Shown here: one piece after another, positions 1 through 5,758 of the stretch
Layout of the letters: each line of letters starts with the position of its first letter
Position numbering within the stretch: the stretch's first letter is position 1
DNA from: Pseudomonadota bacterium
GTDB lineage: Bacteria; Pseudomonadota; Gammaproteobacteria; Steroidobacterales; Steroidobacteraceae
DNA: 64,000 bases
NCBI GenBank assembly: GCA_003242685.1
Contig: QGVD01000010.1
Span: forward strand, 4,560-68,559
Direction of reading: 5' to 3'
Notes under the pieces: generated by a model
The model's input: only the letters and a program-made list of their open reading frames with translations
Database searches by the model: none
What the model was told of the DNA's origin: nothing
Program-made: the position numbers and the translations under genes

Positions 1-198
1 GCCTGCGGGGCGGTGGAATGCGTGCCGCGCCGTCTCAAGGTGGTCGAGCAGACGGTGACGGGCAGCGAGCCGAACGAGGAGCTCGCGCAGCTCGCCGGCA
101 AGACGGCCGTGCAGGGAGCGACGCCGCTCAACTTCAACCACTTCAAGATCCCGCTCATGGAGAACCTGGTCCGCCGGGCGATCCGCGCAGCGGCCTGA
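1..198 (+). CDS. Molybdenum hydroxylase FAD-binding subunit, C-terminal end (partial)
   Basis: The frame is open from the first base and stops with TGA at 196-198; the start lies left of the window. The residues seen end with FNHFKIPLMENLVRRAIR. That resembles the end of the medium (FAD) subunit of xanthine dehydrogenase/CO dehydrogenase-type enzymes, where a KVPL..xLVRRAL segment closes the domain. In that family the subunit passes electrons from the Mo and 2Fe-2S subunits to an acceptor. The following membrane protein and cytochrome b suggest that here the acceptor is the respiratory chain. The substrate cannot be told from this fragment. Confidence 0.7.
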   Translation, partial: ACGAVECVPRRLKVVEQTVTGSEPNEELAQLAGKTAVQGATPLNFNHFKIPLMENLVRRAIRAAA

Positions 199-213
199 GC
201 GGAAGGAAACGCC

Positions 214-366
214 ATGGAGCTCGTACGGGTCAGCCGTGACGTGTGGGGACAGGAAGTCCTCGAAGGCGTGTCGTGGGATCTGCTGCCGGTGGCCTTCGGG
301 ATCGGTGCCGTGGTCATCGTGGGACACGCGATCTGGCGTCTCGTGAGGCGCCGCGCGCGGAGCTGA
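214..366 (+). CDS. Small single-helix membrane protein (50 aa), unknown function
   Basis: ATG at 214 follows a good ribosome site (GGAAGGA, 201-207), 15 bases after the FAD-subunit stop; TGA is at 364-366 and the cytochrome gene begins five bases later. The 50-residue product has a charged N-terminus, one hydrophobic helix at about residues 23-40 (LLPVAFGIGAVVIVGHAIWR) and an arginine-rich end (RRRARS), so it should cross the inner membrane once with the basic tail in the cytoplasm. I do not recognise a family. Spacing and position suggest a small anchor or assembly subunit of the Mo-hydroxylase/cytochrome complex; this is inference. Confidence 0.6.
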   Translation: MELVRVSRDVWGQEVLEGVSWDLLPVAFGIGAVVIVGHAIWRLVRRRARS

Positions 367-371
367 AGCGC

Positions 372-1043
372 ATGGCTGTCGAAGCTCACGTGACGGAACG
401 CTCCGCGGAAAGCGCTGCGCGCATCCAGCGGCATGCCGGCATCGACCGGCTGTTCCACTGGGTCACGGCGGTCGCGGTTCTCGCGCTGCTCGCGACGGGG
501 CTGCTGCCGGTCGTCGGCGTCGAGTTCTCGTGGGTGACCATCCACTGGATGACGGGTCTGGTGCTCACGCTCTTGGTGCTCTTTCACCTCGTGCGGTCGC
601 TCTTCTGGCAGCGGCCGAAGTGCATGCTCATCCGGCCCCGTGACGTGAGCGAGGCGCTGCAGGCTGCGCGCGCGAAGCCGGGAGAACCCGTGCGGCTGCC
701 CGGGAAATACACCCTCGCGCAGAAGCTGATGCACCTCGCGCTCGGGCTCGCGGTAGTCGTCGCCGTGGTGACGGGTGTCATCATGCTCGCGAAGATCGAC
801 ACGCCGTTCTGGAAGCGCGATCCGTATCTGCTCGCCGCGGGTACCTGGGGAGTCGTCTATCTGCTGCACGGGCTCGCCGCGCTCGCGACGCTCACCCTGG
901 TGATGATCCACATCTACTTCGGTCTGCTGCCCGAGAAGCGGGTGTATCTGCGCGCCATGACGCGCGGCTGGGTCACGCGCGAAGAGCTCGGTGCATACCA
1001 CGATCTCGAGCGCTGGCCGGGGCGCAGGGCGGGGCGATCGTGA
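372..1043 (+). CDS. Cytochrome b, formate dehydrogenase gamma/cytochrome b561 type
   Basis: ATG at 372 gives 223 residues; the open frame continues upstream only into the preceding small gene. The protein has about four membrane helices with histidines fit for two b hemes: H29 (LFHW), H58 (IHWMTG), H72 (LFHLV), then LMHLALG, LLHGLA and MIHIYFG. The ending YFGLLPEKRVYLRAMTRGW resembles formate dehydrogenase gamma subunits. In that family the subunit takes electrons from a peripheral oxidoreductase to the quinone pool. It sits in a row with the FAD subunit and the small membrane protein, so it probably anchors a Mo hydroxylase to the membrane. It overlaps the next gene by four bases (GTGA). Confidence 0.75.
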   Translation: MAVEAHVTERSAESAARIQRHAGIDRLFHWVTAVAVLALLATGLLPVVGVEFSWVTIHWMTGLVLTLLVLFHLVRSLFWQRPKCMLIRPRDVSEALQAARAKPGEPVRLPGKYTLAQKLMHLALGLAVVVAVVTGVIMLAKIDTPFWKRDPYLLAAGTWGVVYLLHGLAALATLTLVMIHIYFGLLPEKRVYLRAMTRGWVTREELGAYHDLERWPGRRAGRS

Positions 1044-1429
1044 GCGCTCTCGACGAGCTCAGACGTCGGATCGACGTCATCGAGAAGGGTTACGAGTACC
1101 TGCTCGCCTACGCGGCGCAGGGTCGCCAGGACGATCAGGGCTCGGACGCGCGTCGCACTCTGTCCGACATGCACGCAGCGCTGGAAGGGCTCGGCGAGCT
1201 GGCCGCGACGGCAGCCGCCGGCGGCGGGGCAGCCGCGGACGTGCAGCCGTTCCTCGACGCACTGGGGAACGATGCACGGGTGGCGCGAGGCGCCATCGCG
1301 CTCGTGCTGAGCAGGGCGAAGATCCCTTCGCTCCTCGTCGACAACCTGAACGCGTCGGTGCACGTGCGCGCGCTGCTCACCGATCTGTTCCTGATCGATC
1401 AGGCACTGAAGACCGCGCCCGCGGCCTGA
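1040..1429 (+). CDS. Hypothetical helical protein, 129 aa
   Basis: A GTG start at 1040 overlaps the cytochrome stop (GTGA), a sign of translational coupling. The 129-residue product is predicted mostly helical and soluble, with an Ala/Gly-rich linker near residues 55-66 and no signal peptide, cysteine motif or membrane segment. I do not recognise the family. As the last gene of the Mo-hydroxylase/cytochrome cluster it may be an accessory or assembly factor. About 50 bases separate it from the convergent galD stop. Confidence 0.6.
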   Translation: MSALDELRRRIDVIEKGYEYLLAYAAQGRQDDQGSDARRTLSDMHAALEGLGELAATAAAGGGAAADVQPFLDALGNDARVARGAIALVLSRAKIPSLLVDNLNASVHVRALLTDLFLIDQALKTAPAA

Positions 1430-1479
1430 AGCACCAGGCGGGATAGGGGCGGCGCCGAGCGACCGGCGCCGCGCTTCCT

Positions 1480-2592
1480 TCAGCCGTTGCCGCGCGTTCC
1501 GTCCCACACCGCGCGCGGCACGAGGACGTGCCCTTCGAAGAGCGCGCGGGCCGTGCGCAGGATTCCGGAGCGGCCGACCTGGAAGTTCTCGCCCGTGCCG
1601 GAAACCTCCAGGGTCACGGTGAACTCGCCCGTCGGGTGCTCCACGGAGAGGATGAGAGGATTGCCGCTGGGTACCTTCACGATGCCCTCGGCCACGGAGC
1701 CCGGCATCACGCAGGCGGTGGCGACGCTCACCGCGCCGAGCACGCCGATGGCGGCATGACACTTGTGCGGAATGAACGTGCGCGTGCAGACGTGACCGCC
1801 GGCGCGGGGCGGGGCGATGAGCGTCATCTTCGGAACGACCTTCTCGCGCACGTCGCCGAGGCCCATGAGGGGCCCAGCGGCGAGGCGCACGGCCTCGAGG
1901 CGCTTCCGGAACTCGGTGTCGGCCTCGAGCTCCCTGGGCGATTCGTAACCCGTCTTGCCGAGCGACTGCGCGGGAATCACGACCACCGGCATGCCGTTGT
2001 CGATGCAGGTGACGTCGATGCCTTCGACGCGGTCGCGCGTCCGCCCCGTCGGCAGCATGGAGTCGCATACCGAGCCGGCCGTATCGAGGAAGTCGATCCG
2101 GATCGGCGCCGCGGTCCCCGGCACGCCGGAGATCGCGGTGTCGCCGTCGTAGCGCACGACTCCGCCCGGCGTCTGCACCGTGGCGACGGCCAGATTCCCG
2201 GTGTTGACCATGTAGATCGACACCTTCGTCTCGGGATCCTTCGCCGGGACGAGCCCCTTCTCGATCGCGAAGGGCCCCACGCCGGCGAGCATGTTGCCGC
2301 AGTTCGGATTGACGTCCACGAAGGCCTTGTCGATTCCGACCTGCGCGAAGAGGAAGTCGACGTCGACGCCCGGCCGCTCGGACTTCGACACGATGGCAAC
2401 CTTGCTCGTGAGCGGATCCGCTCCGCCGATGCCGTCGATCTGACGCGGATCGGGCGAGCCCATGACCGCGAGCAGCACGCGGTCACGGAGCTGCGGATCG
2501 GCGGGCAGGTCGCTCGCCAGGAAGTAGGGTCCCTTCGACGTGCCTCCCCGCATCAGGGTGCAGGGAATCGCTGTCTGTCCGGTGCGCGCCAT
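1480..2592 (-). CDS. galD: 4-oxalomesaconate tautomerase (GalD/LigU), PrpF superfamily
   Basis: A 370-residue protein of the PrpF/DapF-like isomerase fold. It opens with IPCTLMRGGTSKGPYF, typical of this group, and has the first catalytic-cysteine region PNCGNMLAGVGPFAIEKGL and the second HKCHAAIGVLGAVSVATAC. GalD/LigU enzymes interconvert 4-oxalomesaconate isomers in protocatechuate 4,5-cleavage and gallate breakdown. The next gene upstream on this strand encodes the aldolase of the same pathway, 18 bases away, which supports this over a methylaconitate isomerase (PrpF) role. Whether it is the GalD tautomerase or the LigU allylic isomerase cannot be settled by reading. Confidence 0.85.
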   Translation of the reverse strand: MARTGQTAIPCTLMRGGTSKGPYFLASDLPADPQLRDRVLLAVMGSPDPRQIDGIGGADPLTSKVAIVSKSERPGVDVDFLFAQVGIDKAFVDVNPNCGNMLAGVGPFAIEKGLVPAKDPETKVSIYMVNTGNLAVATVQTPGGVVRYDGDTAISGVPGTAAPIRIDFLDTAGSVCDSMLPTGRTRDRVEGIDVTCIDNGMPVVVIPAQSLGKTGYESPRELEADTEFRKRLEAVRLAAGPLMGLGDVREKVVPKMTLIAPPRAGGHVCTRTFIPHKCHAAIGVLGAVSVATACVMPGSVAEGIVKVPSGNPLILSVEHPTGEFTVTLEVSGTGENFQVGRSGILRTARALFEGHVLVPRAVWDGTRGNG

Positions 2593-2610
2593 GCTGCTTC
2601 GCCTGCCTCT

Positions 2611-3288
2611 TCAGCGGTACTCGAGACCGAGCGCCGCGAGCTTGCCGCGCATGTCGTAGATGTCGAGGCCGAGCTCGCCCGCGGCGAGGCGCTTGCGCTT
2701 CTCTTCCTCGTTCGCCACGCGCTTCTTCGCGGCTTCGGCGACCTTCGCCGCTTCCGCGCGGCTCACGATACAGACACCGTCGTCGTCCGCGACGACGACG
2801 TCGCCCGGCTCCACGCGCTGACCGGCGCAGATGATCGGCACGTTCACCGAGCCGAGGCTCGCCTTCACCGTGCCCTGAGCCCAGATGCACTTGCTCCAGA
2901 CGGGGAAGCGCATCTCGGTGAGCGACGCCACGTCGCGCACTCCCGCGTCGATGATGAGGCCCTTGACGCCGCGCGCCTTGAGCGAGGTCGCGAGCAGATC
3001 GCCGAAGTAGCCGTCGTTGCACGGAGAGCTCGGTGCGACGACGAGCACGTCACCCGGGCGGCAGACCTCGACCGCGACGTGGATCATCCAGTTGTCGCCC
3101 GGCGGCACGAGCACCGTGACGGCCGAGCCGGCGAGCGACGCGCCGGTGTAGATCGGCCGCATGTACGGCGCGAGCAGGCCGGTGCGGCCCTGCGCCTCGT
3201 GAACCGTAGCGACTCCGTACCCGCCCAGCGCCTCGATCACGCCGGGTTCCGCTCGCGCGATTTCGCGCACGACGATGTGCTTGCTAAT
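2611..3288 (-). CDS. galC: 4-carboxy-4-hydroxy-2-oxoadipate aldolase/oxaloacetate decarboxylase (GalC/LigK)
   Basis: The product belongs to the HMG/CHA aldolase family (RraA-like fold): GVATVHEAQGRTGLL near the N-terminus, PGDNWMIHVA, and DAGVRDVASL carrying the Arg-Asp pair. It cleaves 4-carboxy-4-hydroxy-2-oxoadipate to pyruvate and oxaloacetate, the last step of gallate/protocatechuate meta-cleavage. The only ordinary start is GTG at 3270, which has no ribosome site and removes residues usual in the family. An in-frame ATT at 3288 gives ISKHIVVREIARA and sits seven bases after AGGGAG. I use ATT here; 3270 is the conservative alternative. galD follows after 18 bases. Confidence 0.85.
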   Translation of the reverse strand: MSKHIVVREIARAEPGVIEALGGYGVATVHEAQGRTGLLAPYMRPIYTGASLAGSAVTVLVPPGDNWMIHVAVEVCRPGDVLVVAPSSPCNDGYFGDLLATSLKARGVKGLIIDAGVRDVASLTEMRFPVWSKCIWAQGTVKASLGSVNVPIICAGQRVEPGDVVVADDDGVCIVSRAEAAKVAEAAKKRVANEEEKRKRLAAGELGLDIYDMRGKLAALGLEYR

Positions 3289-3310
3289 GGCCGTACTCCC
3301 TGCTGACTTT

Positions 3311-3330
3311 CGATCGGAAGACCGATCGGT
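3311..3330. promoter_or_regulatory. Inverted repeat, candidate operator for galC-galD
   Basis: CGATCGG and CCGATCG form perfect 7-base arms around AAGA (3311-3328), and the right half is itself inside a 10-base palindrome, ACCGATCGGT (3321-3330). It lies between the galC -10 element and the start codon, where a bound repressor would block transcription. No regulator gene is visible nearby, so the binding protein is unknown. Confidence 0.4.
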
Positions 3331-3352
3331 TGCGTGAAAGGAAACGCGCCGA

Positions 3353-3358
3353 AGTATA
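3353..3358 (-). promoter_or_regulatory. Candidate -10 element for galC-galD
   Basis: On the minus strand this reads TATACT, one mismatch from consensus. A weak -35 (GCGACA) lies 18 bases upstream. Predicted transcription would start near 3346 and give a leader of about 55 bases containing the inverted repeat. Confidence 0.4.
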
Positions 3359-3503
3359 TCGAGCGCGCCGCCGCAGTGTCGCCGTCGCGGGAGCTCCGCG
3401 CCGGGCCATCCCGGCCCCCGGGGGCGGGGAAAGGCGGGCCTCGTCCGGGGTGCAGACGGCCCTCCGGCCCCCGGAAACCGGCCTCAGGGCCTCGATCCAA
3501 AGG

Positions 3504-3533
3504 TTTACGCCCCTCGTGGGCATGCCTTAGAAT
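3504..3533 (+). promoter_or_regulatory. Promoter of the rimP-nusA-infB operon
   Basis: TTTACG (3504-3509) and TAGAAT (3528-3533) are separated by 18 bases, a good sigma-70 match. Transcription should start near 3540, giving a leader of about 205 bases before rimP. Confidence 0.6.
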
Positions 3534-3613
3534 TCGCGCCCTCGGTGGGTAGGGCCGCCTGGGCCCGAACCACGAAGGCGGTCCGGAGACGGGTCGCCCA
3601 GTGCTTGCACGAG

Positions 3614-3642
3614 AAGCCCCCCGAGGGGCTTTTCGCGTTTTT
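3614..3642 (+). terminator. Terminator-like hairpin 1 in the rimP leader
   Basis: AAGCCCC (3614-3620) pairs with GGGGCTT (3625-3631) around a CCGA loop and is followed by TTCGCGTTTTT. It lies within the leader between promoter and rimP, so it is more likely an attenuator than the end of an upstream gene. Conserved attenuator leaders before rimP have been described in proteobacteria. Confidence 0.55.
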
Positions 3643-3699
3643 GGGGACCCCGGTTTGCGTCCCGGACTTCGGCGGCGCAGGGGCGAGGGGCGGCTGGAG

Positions 3700-3720
3700 A
3701 TGGGCCTGGGAGGCCCATTT
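3700..3720 (+). terminator. Terminator-like hairpin 2 just before rimP
   Basis: ATGGGCCT (3700-3707) pairs perfectly with AGGCCCAT (3711-3718) around GGG and runs into TTTTCGTTT. It ends 25 bases before the rimP start codon. With hairpin 1 it forms a tandem pair in the operon leader. Confidence 0.6.
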
Positions 3721-3745
3721 TCGTTTGTAGCGGTGGGAACTTGCG

Positions 3746-4198
3746 ATGACGGCGACCTTGCGAGAGCGGCTCATCGCCCTCATAGAGCCTCTGCTGAATC
3801 AGCTGGGCTATGAGCTCGTCGAGCTCGAGCACGTCGCGGGGCGCAATCACGCGACCGTCCGCGTCTTCATCGACCAGCCTGGCGGCGTCGGCATCGACGA
3901 CTGCGAGCGCGCGAGCCACGAGGTGTCGGCGCTGCTCGACGTCGAGGACCCGATCCCGACCTCCTACACGCTCGAAGTCTCCTCGCCGGGATTCAATCGC
4001 GTGCTGCGTACGCGGGCGCATTTCGAGCGCTTCGTGGGTTCCCGGGTGTTCGTCGAGCTCAAGGAGCCGCGCGACGGTCGGCGGCGCTACACCGGCATGC
4101 TCACTGGCGTCGAGGATGCGGGGATCGAGCTCGAAGTCGATCGCCAGCGGGTCAACGTGCCCTTCGTCGAAATCGGCAAGGCGCGCCTTGCGTCGTGA
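3746..4198 (+). CDS. rimP: Ribosome maturation factor RimP
   Basis: 150 residues, the usual family length. It begins LRERLIALIEPLLNQLGYELVELEHV and continues with VRVFIDQPGGVGIDDCERAS and TYTLEVSSPGFNRVLR-like blocks (here SYTLEVSSPGFNR), the two conserved parts of the N-terminal RimP domain, then a C-terminal SH3-like barrel. RimP helps 30S subunit maturation. It is the first gene of the rimP-nusA-infB-rbfA-truB operon; nusA begins 23 bases after its stop. Confidence 0.95.
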   Translation: MTATLRERLIALIEPLLNQLGYELVELEHVAGRNHATVRVFIDQPGGVGIDDCERASHEVSALLDVEDPIPTSYTLEVSSPGFNRVLRTRAHFERFVGSRVFVELKEPRDGRRRYTGMLTGVEDAGIELEVDRQRVNVPFVEIGKARLAS

Positions 4199-4221
4199 GA
4201 AGCAGGGCGGAGGTAACTGAA

Positions 4222-5727
4222 GTGAACAAGGAAATTCTGATGGTCGTCGACGCCGTCTCCAACGAGAAGGGTGTCGACAAAGAGGTGATCTTCGAGGCTC
4301 TCGAGGCCGCGCTCGCGTCCGCTACCCGCAAGAAGTACGGCGAGGAGTGGGACGTGCGGGTCGCCATCAACCGCAAGACGGGGGACTACGACACCTTCCG
4401 CCGCTGGAAAGTCTTCGCCGACGACTCCAATGAGCTCGAGGTGCCCGAGCGCGAGCTGCGCCTCGAGGACGCGCGTGAGATCGATCCGAATGCGCAGCCC
4501 GGCGGCTACGTCGAGCAGCCGATCCAGTCGGTCGCCTTCGGGCGCATCGCGGCCCAGCAGGCCAAGCAGGTCATCGTGCAGAAGGTGCGCGAAGCCGAGC
4601 GCGCCCAGGTCGTCGAGGCCTACAAGGACCGCGTGGGTCAGCTCGTGAGCGGCGTCGTCAAGCGCGTCGACCGCAACGGCATCACCGTCGACCTCGGCGG
4701 AAACGCCGAAGGGTTCGTGCCGCGCAGCGAGATGATTCCCCGCGAGCAGGTGAAGCCCCAGGACCGCATCAAGGCGCTGCTCAAGGAAGTGAAGAAGGCG
4801 AGCGAGCAGACGCGCGGACCGCTGCTCATTCTCTCGCGCACGGCGCCGGAGTTCCTGATCGAGCTGTTCAAGCTCGAAGTGCCCGAAGTGGGCCAGGGGC
4901 TCATTCAGATTCTCGGCGCTGCGCGCGATCCCGGCGTGCGCGCGAAGATCGCGGTGAAGAGCCTCGATCCGCGCATCGATCCGGTCGGCGCGTGCGTCGG
5001 CATGCGCGGTTCGCGCGTGCAGGCGGTCTCGAACGAGATCGCCGGCGAGCGCGTCGACATCATCCCCTACGACGAGAACCCGGCGCAGTTCGTGATCAAC
5101 GCGATGTCGCCCGCGGAAGTGATCTCGATCGTGGTGGACGAGGACGCGCACAGCATGGACATCGCGGTCGCCGAGGACAAACTGTCCCAGGCGATCGGCC
5201 GCGGCGGTCAGAACATCCGGCTCGCGAGCCAGCTCACGGGCTGGGAACTCAACGTCATGACCGAGTCCGACGCCGAGGCGAAGAGCGAGTCCGAGGCCCG
5301 CGAGCTGATCGCCATGTTCATGAAGCAGCTCGACGTGGACGAGGACGTCGCGACGATCCTGGTGCAGGAGGGCTTCTCCACCATCGAGGAAGTCGCCTAC
5401 GTCCCGCAGTCGGAGCTCATGGCGATCGAGGAATTCGACGAGGAGATGGTCAAGGAGCTGCGCAATCGCGCGCGTGACGTGCTGCTCACTCAGGCGATCG
5501 CGAGCGAGGAGAGCCTCGAGCAGTCCATGCCTTCCGAGGATCTGCTGCTGCTCGAGGGCATGAGCCCCGATCTCGCGCTCGCGCTCGCCCGCCGCGGCGT
5601 GCGCACCCGCGAGGACCTCGCCGAGCAGTCCGTCGACGACCTGGCCGACATCGAAGGGCTCGCCGCGGAAGAGGCGGGCAAGCTGATCATGAAAGCGCGT
5701 GCCCACTGGTTCGAAGCGGGCCGCTGA
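4222..5727 (+). CDS. nusA: Transcription termination/antitermination factor NusA
   Basis: The open frame extends upstream, but GTG at 4222 behind GGAGGT (4209-4214 region) gives MNKEILMVVDAVSNEKG, the canonical NusA start; 501 residues result. Domains in order: RNA-polymerase-binding N-terminal domain (1-125), S1 domain with VDLGGNAEGFVPRSEMI (about 135-200), KH1 and KH2 (GRGGQNIRLASQL), and two acidic repeats in the last 140 residues, as in Escherichia coli. NusA binds elongating RNA polymerase and controls pausing, termination and antitermination. Confidence 0.97.
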   Translation: MNKEILMVVDAVSNEKGVDKEVIFEALEAALASATRKKYGEEWDVRVAINRKTGDYDTFRRWKVFADDSNELEVPERELRLEDAREIDPNAQPGGYVEQPIQSVAFGRIAAQQAKQVIVQKVREAERAQVVEAYKDRVGQLVSGVVKRVDRNGITVDLGGNAEGFVPRSEMIPREQVKPQDRIKALLKEVKKASEQTRGPLLILSRTAPEFLIELFKLEVPEVGQGLIQILGAARDPGVRAKIAVKSLDPRIDPVGACVGMRGSRVQAVSNEIAGERVDIIPYDENPAQFVINAMSPAEVISIVVDEDAHSMDIAVAEDKLSQAIGRGGQNIRLASQLTGWELNVMTESDAEAKSESEARELIAMFMKQLDVDEDVATILVQEGFSTIEEVAYVPQSELMAIEEFDEEMVKELRNRARDVLLTQAIASEESLEQSMPSEDLLLLEGMSPDLALALARRGVRTREDLAEQSVDDLADIEGLAAEEAGKLIMKARAHWFEAGR

Positions 5728-5758
5728 AGGAGCTCGGAAGAGCTCGAGGTTCTAGCTC

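Larger units (their letters stand above)
3289..3503. other. Intergenic region between divergent galC and rimP
   Basis: There is no credible gene in the 457 bases between galC and rimP. From left to right it holds an inverted repeat that could be a galC operator (3311-3328), a galC -10 element (3353-3358), a GC-rich stretch without clear signals (about 3365-3500), then the rimP promoter and leader hairpins, which are listed separately. Overlapping open frames here have no recognisable protein content. Confidence 0.6.

Noticed and set aside
1528..3306. 592-codon plus-strand open frame opposite galD and galC
   Set aside because: The minus-strand products match known families over their full length; the plus-strand frame does not.
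3534..3745. Possible tRNA or small protein in the rimP leader
   Set aside because: The leader contains short hairpins but no cloverleaf, T-loop or CCA pattern; open frames there lack conserved content. In E. coli a tRNA precedes rimP, but not here.
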